NCBI GenBank assembly: GCA_028284945.1
Contig: JANQQJ010000030.1
Location: forward strand, 1-38,596
Reading direction: 5' to 3'
DNA length: 38,596 nucleotides
DNA from: Alphaproteobacteria bacterium
Lineage (GTDB): Bacteria > Pseudomonadota > Alphaproteobacteria > SMXS01
The notes below the pieces were generated by a model, which was not told the DNA's origin, made no database searches, and saw only the letters and a program-made list of their open reading frames with translations. The position numbers and the translations under genes are program-made. Every line of letters begins with the position of its first letter. Within the stretch, counting starts at the first letter, position 1. Of this stretch, positions 8,160-15,490 are shown piece after piece.

Positions 8160-8808
8160 AATGTTTCGGCGGCGGCAGGCCGGGGATGCGGTCGGCCAGC
8201 AGGGCACGGAAGCTAGGCCTTGATTTCACCCGGGCATACCAGTCCTTGGCGCCCTGATAGTCCACCCAAGGCACATCACCCAGATAATCCAGGCAGGATA
8301 GGTGGCTCGCTGCGGCGATGTCGGCCAGCGAAAAGACCTCGCCTGCCAGCCAGTTCCGGCGTTCGATCAGATAGGCAATATATTCCAGGTGATAGCCGAC
8401 GTTGCTGCGGCCCGCACGGATGGCACTGGAATTGGGTTCACCCATTTTCATGAAGCGTTTCATCACCTTTTCGTCGACCAGATTCCGGGTGACCTCGCGG
8501 TTGAACTTCAGATCGAACCACAGGGTCAGCCGCCGTACCTCAGCGCGCTGCGACGGTTCTCGCCCGATTAGTGGCCGGTCTGGCCAGCAGTCTTCGAGGT
8601 ACTCGCAAATCGGCTGACTGTCGGCGACGGTGGTGCCGTCCTCATCGATGAGGACGGGTACGGTACCGGCGGGATTGAGCGCTAGAAATTCCGACCGCCG
8701 TTCCCATACAGGTTCCGAGACCAGTTCTGCTTCAAGGTGTTTCTCCGCAAGTGCCAGGCGGACCTTGCGCGAGAAGGGCGAAAGCCAAAGGTGATAAAGT
8801 TGGCGCAT
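8140..8808 (-). CDS. Glutathione S-transferase family protein
   Basis: A 222-residue cytosolic protein. The thioredoxin-like N-terminal domain begins YHLWLSPFSRKVRLAL, with a serine near position 10-13 as likely glutathione-activating residue. It contains the cis-proline segment GTVPVL and the glutathione-contact triplet DSQ before an all-helical C-terminal domain (from about 85). The substrate cannot be told from sequence; family members detoxify electrophiles or reduce peroxides. It is the first gene of a pair with queG, overlapping it by 20 bp, and diverges from uppP. Confidence 0.88.
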   Translation of the reverse strand: MRQLYHLWLSPFSRKVRLALAEKHLEAELVSEPVWERRSEFLALNPAGTVPVLIDEDGTTVADSQPICEYLEDCWPDRPLIGREPSQRAEVRRLTLWFDLKFNREVTRNLVDEKVMKRFMKMGEPNSSAIRAGRSNVGYHLEYIAYLIERRNWLAGEVFSLADIAAASHLSCLDYLGDVPWVDYQGAKDWYARVKSRPSFRALLADRIPGLPPPKHYDDLDF

Positions 8809-8886
8809 GGGTGGCCGGGTGACCCTAAAATTCGTTAGACCGTGGCGACACTACCATACAAGTTTGGCGGCTCACAGATGTCGGCA

Positions 8887-8915
8887 TTGGCGTTCTTCAC
8901 ATCCATTGTTATAAC
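8887..8915 (+). promoter_or_regulatory. Candidate sigma-70 promoter of uppP
   Basis: TTGGCG (8887-8892) and TATAAC (8910-8915) are separated by the ideal 17 nt, placing transcription start near 8922, about 20 nt before uppP. The -10 lies inside GTTATAAC and the sequence TGTTATA resembles one half of the zinc repressor (Zur) box known in alphaproteobacteria; the second half is missing. Confidence 0.6.
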
Positions 8916-8941
8916 CCGGACAAACGTCAGGTAGGCGCCCT

Positions 8942-9745
8942 TTGAGCCTTTTTCATCTTATTCTTGTTGCGCTGGTTCAGGGCATTACTGAGTTCCTGCC
9001 CATCAGCTCGTCTGCGCATCTGATCCTGTTGCCGAAGGCCACGGGCATGCCCGATCAGGGCCCGGTAATCGACGTGGCCGTTCATGTTGGCACCCTGCTT
9101 GCCGTGGTGATCTATTTTCGCGGCGATATCCTGACCGCATTGAAAGGTGGGGTCGCTGACGGGAATACACCCGGCAAACGTCTTTTCTGGGCGCTGATCC
9201 TTGGAACGATCCCCGTTGTGGTCGCAGGCATGCTGCTGAAGCTTACGGGGGTCGATGTCGCTCTGCGGAGCCTGGTTGTCATCGGATGGGCGACACTGGG
9301 CTTCGGCATCTTACTTTGGATTGCCGACCGTTTTTTCCCTTTGGTTCGCCCGCTCGAAAAAATCGGCTTGAGAGATGGCCTACTGATCGGACTGGCGCAG
9401 GTCCTAGCGTTGATTCCGGGCGCCAGCCGCGCGGGCGTTACGATCACTGCGGCCCGCGCGCTGGGTTTTGACCGAGAGGGGGCGGCCCGGTTTTCGATGT
9501 TATTGGCGATCCCGACAATTGCAGCAGCAGGGGTCCTGACCGGTGGTGGTCTCGTCGCAGACGGCAATGTCGCGCTTGGCCTTGATGCATTGATAGGCGC
9601 TGCCCTTTCATTTGTCGCCGCCTATGCCGCAATTGCCCTCTTTCTAAGATGGGTACGCCATGCGACAATGACCCCTTTCGTGATATACAGGGTTGTCCTT
9701 GGGGTCATCCTGATCGCGATTGGCCACGGATTCGTCGATGTTTAG
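8942..9745 (+). CDS. uppP: Undecaprenyl-diphosphate phosphatase (BacA type)
   Basis: Integral membrane enzyme that dephosphorylates undecaprenyl diphosphate so the lipid carrier can be reused for peptidoglycan and O-antigen; loss sensitises cells to bacitracin. The 267-residue sequence shows the two active-site motifs: QGITEFLPISSSAH (about 14-27) and PGASRAG (about 159-165), with multiple membrane helices. The start codon is TTG at 8942, supported by the family N-terminus MSLFHLILVALVQG and an AGGTAGG sequence upstream; no ATG fits. Its last 8 bp overlap the next gene. Confidence 0.95.
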   Translation: MSLFHLILVALVQGITEFLPISSSAHLILLPKATGMPDQGPVIDVAVHVGTLLAVVIYFRGDILTALKGGVADGNTPGKRLFWALILGTIPVVVAGMLLKLTGVDVALRSLVVIGWATLGFGILLWIADRFFPLVRPLEKIGLRDGLLIGLAQVLALIPGASRAGVTITAARALGFDREGAARFSMLLAIPTIAAAGVLTGGGLVADGNVALGLDALIGAALSFVAAYAAIALFLRWVRHATMTPFVIYRVVLGVILIAIGHGFVDV

Positions 9746-10040
9746 AAAGCGACACGCCAGATCGTTTAAGGGAGCGGCACTTGCTGGTGTCGTGACCTAT
9801 TTGCTGGCGCTTTTCGGCCCCATTGCCCACGCTGACGAATTCGGCGCGGAACCCCATGACCACCATGATGAGCCCTGTCAGGTCTTCGAACTTCTCGATA
9901 CTTTCGGCGCGAGCCTGACACCGGCTGAGGTTGAAATAGGTGTTCCGGCGTTTCCGCCTGTTACTTATCTGATCACGGCAACCCGCGACGAGCGTGAGCA
10001 GAGCTACACGCCCTACGCGTCGCGCGCGCCTCCAGTCTAG
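9738..10040 (+). CDS. Small exported His/Cys protein upstream of the TonB receptor
   Basis: A 100-residue protein starting at ATG 9738, overlapping the uppP stop by 8 bp. A Sec signal peptide covers about residues 1-32 (RKRHAR then a hydrophobic core, ALFGPIAHADE). The mature part carries the metal-ligand-rich patch PHDHHDEPC and ends in PYASRAPPV. The layout recalls small DUF2946-like proteins that accompany metal-related TonB receptors and also end in RxPP; this is a resemblance, not a confirmed family call. It probably binds or senses a metal in the periplasm. An in-frame TTG at 9720 is possible but spoils the signal peptide. Confidence 0.65.
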   Translation: MFRKRHARSFKGAALAGVVTYLLALFGPIAHADEFGAEPHDHHDEPCQVFELLDTFGASLTPAEVEIGVPAFPPVTYLITATRDEREQSYTPYASRAPPV

Positions 10041-10118
10041 CACCCAAGTCTCATTTCGATTTGGTCTTAGTTCGTCTCTGTCGTCATCGGCGGAGCGTTT
10101 AGATATTGGAGTACGCAC

Positions 10119-12296
10119 GTGAAACACTATGCGAGGGTTTTACCCCTTGTCGCACTCATGCCGTTGACGGCTTGGGCGCAAGGCGACGCACCCACCCCTG
10201 TCGTCGATGACGTTATTGAAATCAGCGCTGTTCCCTATGGTGCAGACAGCGAAAGTCTCACCCAAGGTGTCTCTATTCTGCAGGGGGATCTGTTGAACCG
10301 GGAGATAGAGGCGTCGATCGGTGAAACCTTGTCGAGCCTGCCTGGCATTTCCTCAACCTTCTTCGGGCCTGCTGCGTCGCGGCCGATTATTCGCGGCCAG
10401 TCCGGACCCAGAGTCCGCATTTTGATTGGCGGTATTGGCAGCATTGATGCGTCATCTGTGAGCCCCGACCACGCTGTTGCCGGTGAGGGCCTGTCGATTG
10501 AAAAGGTCGAGATCATCAAGGGACCGAGTACGCTGCTCTATGGCCCCAGCGCCGTTGGCGGTGTGGTCAACATTCTGGATGGCCGCATTCCGACGGAAAT
10601 GCCCGAGGACGGTTTCGAGGCTGCCGGGCGTGCTTTCTATGGCACCAACGCCGATGAACGCGGTTTTGCTGCCAGCGTAACGGCGGGCGTTGGCGAAAAC
10701 ATCGCGATTCACCTGGATGGATTCCACCAGGAAGCAGACTCATACAGGGTGCCGTTGGGCGCCATTCTCGAAGAGGATGACCACGACGACGACCATGATG
10801 ATGACCACGACGACCATGATGATGATCATGACGACGATCACGGCGATGAGCATGGGGATGAGCACGATCATGAAGACGAGAATCCCCGCATTGTCGAGAA
10901 CAGCGACTATCGCGTGACTTCCGGAACGGCGGGCGTCTCCTTCATCGGCGACTCAGGCTTTTTCGGCATTTCGGTATCCCATCTGGACAGCAATTACGGC
11001 ATTCCGGGGGGACACGGTCACGGCCACGAAGAAGACGGTCATGACGATGAGCACGATGATGATCATGGCGACGAACATGATGACGACCATGAAGATGAAC
11101 ACGGTCACGATGACGAGCATGGTGAGGAAGAAGAGGAAATCGTTCGCCTCGATCTGAAGCAAACCCGCATCGACATTATGGGTGGCCTTGATACGGATTT
11201 CCTGATCTTCAAGGAAACCAAGGTCCGGTTCGGTTGGGCCGACTATGAGCACACTGAGTTTGAAGGTGATGAAGTCGGCACGGTCTTCACCAACAAGGGC
11301 TGGGAAGGCCGGATCGACCTGGTTCAAAAAGACGATGGTGCGTGGTCGGGCGGCATGGGCTTCCAGGCGCGTGAGCGGGACTTCGCTGCCATCGGTGAAG
11401 AAGCCTTTACGCCACCGTCCAAAACCACTGAGTGGGGGTTATTCACCGCACAAGAGGTCGAAATCGGTGACGTCACGCTACAGGGCGGCCTTCGCTACGA
11501 CCACACGCGGGTGAAGCTTGATGCCGGAAATCAAGCGCGGAACTTTGATCAGTTCAGTATCTCCACCGGTGCCGTATGGCAGGTTGCCGATCCGTTCCGG
11601 TTGACGGTGCATCTGTCACGCACAGAGCGGGCGCCCACGGCTGAAGAGCTGTTCTCCAACGGTCCACATCTGGCGACGAACAGTTTCGAAGTTGGTGACC
11701 CGACGCTGTCTAAGGAAACGGCTTACAGCGCCGAAATTGGCGCTCACTATCATGGCGATGTGGTCGATTTTGAAGCGTCGTTCTATTACACCGGCTATGA
11801 GGACTACATCTTCCTCTATCAGACTGGTGGAGAAGAAGACGGCCTGCCGATCTTCATGTTCAACCAAGCCAACGCGACGTTTTATGGTCTGGAAGCTGAA
11901 CTCTCCGTTGAGATCGTCGAGGGGTTAAGGGGGCGGACACAGGTTGATTGGGTCCGCGCCAAGGTCAATGCAACCGACGAACCTTTGCCGCAGATTCCGC
12001 CGCTCAGCTTTGCCGCCGGCCTGGATTACTCGAGCAACCAGTTCGATGTGGGCGCGGAGGTCCGGTATGTTGATGCGCAAAATCGGGTGGCCATGTTTGA
12101 GGAGCCGACGGACGATTACACGTTGTTCAACGCCTATTTGACGTGGCGGCCGTTCTCCAACGTCGACGGCGTCAGTTTCAGTGTGCGCGGACGGAATCTG
12201 TTCAACAAGATTGCGCGGAACCACAGCTCGTTCATTAAGGACGCGGCGCCGCTACCTGGCCGGGACGTCCGGTTCTCAATTAACGTCGACCTCTAG
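10119..12296 (+). CDS. TonB-dependent outer-membrane receptor, ZnuD-like (probable zinc uptake)
   Basis: A 725-residue receptor with signal peptide (1-20, cut near AWA-Q), a possible TonB box around DVIEISA (31-37), a plug domain (about 48-155, with RPIIRGQSGPRVRILIGG and VEIIKGPSTLLYG), and a 22-strand-type barrel ending PLPGRDVRFSINVDL. Two extracellular-loop segments are extraordinarily His/Asp-rich: residues 219-254 with 9 His and 299-340 with 11 His. That is the signature of ZnuD-type zinc receptors, whose His-rich loops collect metal. The start is GTG with GGAG 8 nt upstream. It follows the small His/Cys gene by 78 bp and converges on the NDUFA9-like gene 7 bp away. Copper or nickel as substrate cannot be excluded. 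Confidence 0.88.
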   Translation: MKHYARVLPLVALMPLTAWAQGDAPTPVVDDVIEISAVPYGADSESLTQGVSILQGDLLNREIEASIGETLSSLPGISSTFFGPAASRPIIRGQSGPRVRILIGGIGSIDASSVSPDHAVAGEGLSIEKVEIIKGPSTLLYGPSAVGGVVNILDGRIPTEMPEDGFEAAGRAFYGTNADERGFAASVTAGVGENIAIHLDGFHQEADSYRVPLGAILEEDDHDDDHDDDHDDHDDDHDDDHGDEHGDEHDHEDENPRIVENSDYRVTSGTAGVSFIGDSGFFGISVSHLDSNYGIPGGHGHGHEEDGHDDEHDDDHGDEHDDDHEDEHGHDDEHGEEEEEIVRLDLKQTRIDIMGGLDTDFLIFKETKVRFGWADYEHTEFEGDEVGTVFTNKGWEGRIDLVQKDDGAWSGGMGFQARERDFAAIGEEAFTPPSKTTEWGLFTAQEVEIGDVTLQGGLRYDHTRVKLDAGNQARNFDQFSISTGAVWQVADPFRLTVHLSRTERAPTAEELFSNGPHLATNSFEVGDPTLSKETAYSAEIGAHYHGDVVDFEASFYYTGYEDYIFLYQTGGEEDGLPIFMFNQANATFYGLEAELSVEIVEGLRGRTQVDWVRAKVNATDEPLPQIPPLSFAAGLDYSSNQFDVGAEVRYVDAQNRVAMFEEPTDDYTLFNAYLTWRPFSNVDGVSFSVRGRNLFNKIARNHSSFIKDAAPLPGRDVRFSINVDL

Positions 12297-12303
12297 GAAG
12301 TCC

Positions 12304-13263
12304 TTAAACGCCTGCGTCGACAGGGTGTTCGTCAAACTGCCCATGCCGGCGGAACCGGTGCAGGTAGGCGGGCACAATAGCTTCCACGCTTGTCGGGGTG
12401 ATGCCCAAGTCAGTCAGTGACTTGGCATCACCACCGGCGACGTTGTCCGTCTTCAACAACTCAACTTGATTGGGTGTCAACGGCGGATTGGGAATCATTT
12501 GTGCGAAGAAGGCCATGAACTTGGCGAGCCCGAAGGGTATCGACACCAGCGGCTTGGATCGCTGAATTTCGTGCAGTATGAGCTCCAGGATTTCCCGGAA
12601 CGAATAGACCGTCGGCCCGCCTAATTCATAGGTCGTCCTGCGCGAATCAGGCGCGTCAAGCACCGCTGTCGCTGCATCGGCCACGTCGCAGACATAGACG
12701 GGCTGGAACTTGGTTTCACCGCCACCGACGAGCGGCAATGCAGGCGCGATACGGGCCATGGCTGCAAACCGGTTGAAGAAGTCGTCTTCCGGACCAAAGA
12801 CAATGCTGGGACGGAGGATTGTGGCCTCGGGAAATGCGTCCAGAACGGCTTTCTCACCCTCGGCCTTTGTGCGGGCATAGGGCGCGCTGGATTTCGGATC
12901 GGCGCCAATTGCAGACATCTGAATAAGCCGGGACACGCCGGCCTTTGCCGCGGCTGCCGCAACAGTTGCCGCGCCATCGGCCTGCAGAGCCTTGAAAGTC
13001 TGTGGGCCTGATTGGTGCAGAACACCGACAAGGTTGACGACGATATCTGAGCCCTCGACTGCTCGCTCAATGGACGCTGGGACTCTGATATTCGCTTGAA
13101 CGGGGAGGACCTGGCCGACGTCTCCCATGGGCTTCAGAAACAGCGCATCATTCGGGTTGCGTACGGCGACGCGAATCCGCGTGCCACGCTTGGCTAGATT
13201 GCGGACAATATAGCGGCCAACGAAGCCGGAGCCGCCGATCACAGTCGCCTGTTCAGGTCTCAT
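12304..13263 (-). CDS. Complex I NDUFA9 subunit family / NAD-dependent epimerase-like protein
   Basis: A 319-residue atypical SDR. The N-terminal Rossmann motif is GGSGFVGRYIV (about 9-19), followed by NLVGVLHQSG and a YARTKAEGE stretch where the catalytic Tyr and Lys would be (Y-A-R-T-K). Relatives are homologues of the mitochondrial complex I accessory subunit NDUFA9, which binds NADPH structurally. ATG 13263 is chosen over an upstream frame extension to 13395 because it starts right before the Rossmann strand and has AGGA about 12 nt upstream. Monocistronic here; in relatives it often neighbours uppP, to my knowledge, which would make the receptor pair in between an insertion. Confidence 0.85.
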   Translation of the reverse strand: MRPEQATVIGGSGFVGRYIVRNLAKRGTRIRVAVRNPNDALFLKPMGDVGQVLPVQANIRVPASIERAVEGSDIVVNLVGVLHQSGPQTFKALQADGAATVAAAAAKAGVSRLIQMSAIGADPKSSAPYARTKAEGEKAVLDAFPEATILRPSIVFGPEDDFFNRFAAMARIAPALPLVGGGETKFQPVYVCDVADAATAVLDAPDSRRTTYELGGPTVYSFREILELILHEIQRSKPLVSIPFGLAKFMAFFAQMIPNPPLTPNQVELLKTDNVAGGDAKSLTDLGITPTSVEAIVPAYLHRFRRHGQFDEHPVDAGV

Positions 13264-13446
13264 AAACCGGTTATCCTTGTGAAAAACCGCCGTAAGATAC
13301 CGCTGGACTGCCTGAATGCCAGCGCAAATTTCTCTTGGCAGGCGATTGCCGCGGGTATCTCTTGATCCATCGGTGTGGCTTTGCCATGTTGACAACGCTC
13401 GCGCAGGGCTTTAGCCACTGCATCCTCTCGTCATAGACGGAGCCGT

Positions 13447-13533
13447 GCCCAGGTGGCGGAATTGGTAGACGCGCTAGCTTCAGGTGCTAGTGGCCGTATG
13501 GTCGTGGAAGTTCGAGTCTTCTCCTGGGCACCA
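13447..13533 (+). tRNA. tRNA-Leu (anticodon CAG)
   Basis: An 87-nt tRNA with long variable arm. The acceptor stem pairs GCCCAGG (13447-13453) with CCTGGGC (13523-13529), followed by discriminator A and an encoded CCA. The anticodon stem CTAGC/GCTAG frames the loop TTCAGGT, giving CAG at 13481-13483, which reads CUG, the commonest leucine codon in such genomes. The T arm contains GTTCGAGTC. A perfect TTGACA lies at 13389-13394 but its partner -10 is weak. RNase D begins 20 nt downstream. Confidence 0.97.
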
Positions 13534-13553
13534 TTTACACAGGCCCTCAAAAC

Positions 13554-14165
13554 ATGACGGTTACGCTGTACAAAAATGACCTTCCCGACGGCCTCGACCT
13601 GGGGCCGGTTGTGGCAATCGATACCGAGACGATGGGGTTGAACCCGGTGCGCGATCGGCTGTGCCTGGTTCAACTGTCATCCGGTGATGGCAATGCGCAT
13701 TTGGTGCAGGTGCCCCAGGGGCGGATCGAGGCACCGAATCTCGCGCGTATGCTGGGCGATCCGAACGTCCTTAAGCTGTTCCACTTCGCCCGGTTCGACA
13801 TTGCGATGTTGTTCAACGCGTTGGGCGTGATGACGACACCGGTTTATTGCACCAAAATCGCATCCAAGCTGGTCCGGACCTATACCGACCGGCATAGCCT
13901 GCGCGAACTGTGCCGGGAGATTCTGGGTGTCGACCTGTCCAAACAGCAACAAAGCTCGGACTGGGGTGCGGCAGAGCTGACAGAGGCGCAACAGAACTAT
14001 GCCGCCTCTGACGTGCTCTATCTGCACGGCCTCAAAGAACGGCTGGACGACATGCTGGCGCGTGAAGGGCGGGCTGATCTGGCGCAGGCTTCGTTCGACT
14101 ACCTGCCGACGCGCGCTCTGTTGGATCTGGGCGGCTGGCCGGAAATCGATATTTTCGCGCACTGA
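13554..14165 (+). CDS. rnd: Ribonuclease D-type 3'-5' exoribonuclease (single domain)
   Basis: A 203-residue DEDDy-superfamily exonuclease. Metal ligands are D23 and E25 (AIDTETMGL), D82 (HFARFDIAML) and D153 with Y149 (NYAASDVLYL). Full RNase D is about 375 residues with two HRDC domains; this protein stops after the catalytic domain, as is usual for the short form in alphaproteobacteria. It trims tRNA and other small RNA 3' ends. The gene starts 20 nt after tRNA-Leu and is probably on the same transcript, and is closed by a strong terminator at 14237-14266. Confidence 0.9.
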   Translation: MTVTLYKNDLPDGLDLGPVVAIDTETMGLNPVRDRLCLVQLSSGDGNAHLVQVPQGRIEAPNLARMLGDPNVLKLFHFARFDIAMLFNALGVMTTPVYCTKIASKLVRTYTDRHSLRELCREILGVDLSKQQQSSDWGAAELTEAQQNYAASDVLYLHGLKERLDDMLAREGRADLAQASFDYLPTRALLDLGGWPEIDIFAH

Positions 14166-14186
14166 TCACGCTGCCTTGTCACATCG

Positions 14187-14212
14187 TTGGCACACATGTT
14201 GCTTGATACAAT
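14187..14212 (+). promoter_or_regulatory. Sigma-54 (-24/-12) promoter motif overlapping an extended -10
   Basis: TTGGCACACATGTTGCTT (14187-14204) matches the sigma-54 consensus TTGGCACG-N4-TTGCW except for one base, and the invariant GG and GC are exactly 10 nt apart. Transcription would start near 14214. Directly overlapping is TGATACAAT (14204-14212), an extended -10 element for sigma-70. The motif points towards lptC-lptA-lptB-rpoN, so sigma-54 could regulate its own gene. Confidence 0.55.
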
Positions 14213-14266
14213 GCGCTTGGGCGCATAGATATCGTTAAGGGGCCGTCATGGCCCCTTGTTGGTTTT
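14211..14266 (+). ncRNA. Possible short RNA or leader between the promoter motif and lptC
   Basis: Immediately after the promoter motif is a perfect hairpin ATGCGC-TTGG-GCGCAT (14211-14226), a 10-nt linker, and then the terminator hairpin ending in TTGGTTTT at 14266. A transcript starting near 14214 would therefore be only about 50 nt unless it reads through. It could be a small RNA, an attenuated leader of the lpt-rpoN operon, or just spacer. There is no direct evidence of expression. Confidence 0.3.
14237..14266 (+). terminator. Intrinsic terminator after rnd
   Basis: A perfect 8-bp stem AAGGGGCC (14237-14244) and GGCCCCTT (14250-14257) with a 5-nt loop is followed by GTTGGTTTT. It ends the tRNA-Leu/rnd transcript 72 nt after the rnd stop. 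It also lies between the sigma-54 motif and lptC. Confidence 0.8.
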
Positions 14267-14295
14267 GTGATGCCCGCAACAATTGGTCAGACTGA

Positions 14296-14910
14296 ATGGA
14301 GCAGGTCTACTCAATCACGGCACCGGATCGCTATACGCGGTACGTTAGACTTGCCAAACGCTTGTTGCCGGCGGGGGCTGCGGTGATTGTGCTGGCGGTC
14401 GCGATTTGGCCGTTGACGCAGGGATCCAAGTCTGGGTTCACCCTGGCGTTTGAGGAAATGACGCAGTTTGACGATACGGCACGCATGGTCAAACCCCGTT
14501 TCGTCGGTACCGACATGGACGAGCGATCGTTTTCGATCACGGCCGAATCCGCTTACCACGATGCGGGCGACAATGAGATGGTGATGATGGATACCATCGC
14601 CGCAGATGTTCGGCTGACCAGCGGCGCCTGGCTTGCGCTCGATGCCCCGACAGGCGTGTTTTACCCGAAGGGCGAGGTCCTGGATTTGTCAGGTCAGGTA
14701 AATGTATTCTCTGACAGTGGGTTGGAAGTCCATACCCGCCAATTGCGCCTGGATTTGTCGTCCGGGACAGGACAGGGTGAGGCAGAGGTTTACGGCCAGG
14801 GACCGTTTGGTGTGTTCGAGGCCGGTGGTGTTGAAGTCGATGTCAAAGGCGAGTTCGTTAGATTGTCCAACGGTGTGGAAATGACGGTCTATCCCCGGGC
14901 GGTAGACTAG
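14296..14910 (+). CDS. lptC: LPS export system protein LptC
   Basis: Bitopic inner-membrane protein that hands LPS from the LptB2FG transporter to LptA. The 204-residue product has one N-terminal membrane helix (about 27-41, AAVIVLAVAIWPL) and a periplasmic beta-jellyroll domain with the FTLAFEEMTQFDD...PRFVGTDMDERSFSITAESA pattern typical of alphaproteobacterial LptC. It is 8 bp upstream of lptA. The gene order lptC-lptA-lptB supports the call more than raw motif strength, because LptC diverges quickly. Confidence 0.88.
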   Translation: MEQVYSITAPDRYTRYVRLAKRLLPAGAAVIVLAVAIWPLTQGSKSGFTLAFEEMTQFDDTARMVKPRFVGTDMDERSFSITAESAYHDAGDNEMVMMDTIAADVRLTSGAWLALDAPTGVFYPKGEVLDLSGQVNVFSDSGLEVHTRQLRLDLSSGTGQGEAEVYGQGPFGVFEAGGVEVDVKGEFVRLSNGVEMTVYPRAVD

Positions 14911-14918
14911 GAGGCGGC

Positions 14919-15476
14919 GTGATTAGACTTCTCACAGGCATGGGTTCAGCACTTTGCGCCGTTCTGATCGTCGGGGGCACGACTATGGCCGCGCAAACCG
15001 GGTTCAGCGGTCATGACGGTAACGACCCGATCCGGTTCGCTGCCGACCGTCTGGAAGTGCGCAAGGAGGGCCGTGTCGCGACATTTGTCGGTGAGGTCGA
15101 GGCACAGCAGGGTGACCTCACACTCTTGGCCAATGAAGTGCGGGTCTACTACACCAGCGGCAGCGATGACGAGAATGATACCGGTGGCCTGGGTGGGTCC
15201 GTCTCCCGGATCGATACAAGAGGCGATGTACGGTTGAGTTCGCGCGGTGATACGGCTGTGGCCGACTGGGCTGTCTATGACATTGAGCGGCAATTGGTCA
15301 CCATGGGCGGTCAGGTGGTGCTTAAACAGGGCGACGCTGAATTGCGTGGGACCCGGCTGGAACTGGATTTGGAGAGCGGCCAAAGCCGCTTTGTCAGCGT
15401 ACCAGCGGTCGGTGGTGACACCCGGGTGCGTGGCGAATTCACGCCCAAGCGCAACAATGATGAGACAACCCCTTAG
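14919..15476 (+). CDS. lptA: LPS transport periplasmic protein LptA
   Basis: Forms the periplasmic bridge carrying LPS to the outer membrane. The 185-residue product has a signal peptide (1-25, ending TTMAAQ) and an OstA/LptA beta-jellyroll domain (about 35-160) with the repeating pattern of alternating hydrophobic strands ([39 protein letters not shown]). The C-terminus is charged and disordered. The start is GTG, with GGAGG 4 nt upstream, and the previous gene ends 8 bp before. Followed after 14 bp by lptB. Confidence 0.92.
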   Translation: MIRLLTGMGSALCAVLIVGGTTMAAQTGFSGHDGNDPIRFAADRLEVRKEGRVATFVGEVEAQQGDLTLLANEVRVYYTSGSDDENDTGGLGGSVSRIDTRGDVRLSSRGDTAVADWAVYDIERQLVTMGGQVVLKQGDAELRGTRLELDLESGQSRFVSVPAVGGDTRVRGEFTPKRNNDETTP

Positions 15477-15490
15477 GGTATGCTGACCTA

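Noticed and set aside
8908-8915. Complete Zur box at the uppP promoter
   Set aside because: Only one half-site (TGTTATA) is present; GTTATAAC can arise from the -10 hexamer alone.
10773-11138. Repetitive GAY-GAY-CAY tracts as a CRISPR or satellite array
   Set aside because: Units are irregular, always in codon phase, and encode the His/Asp loops of the receptor.
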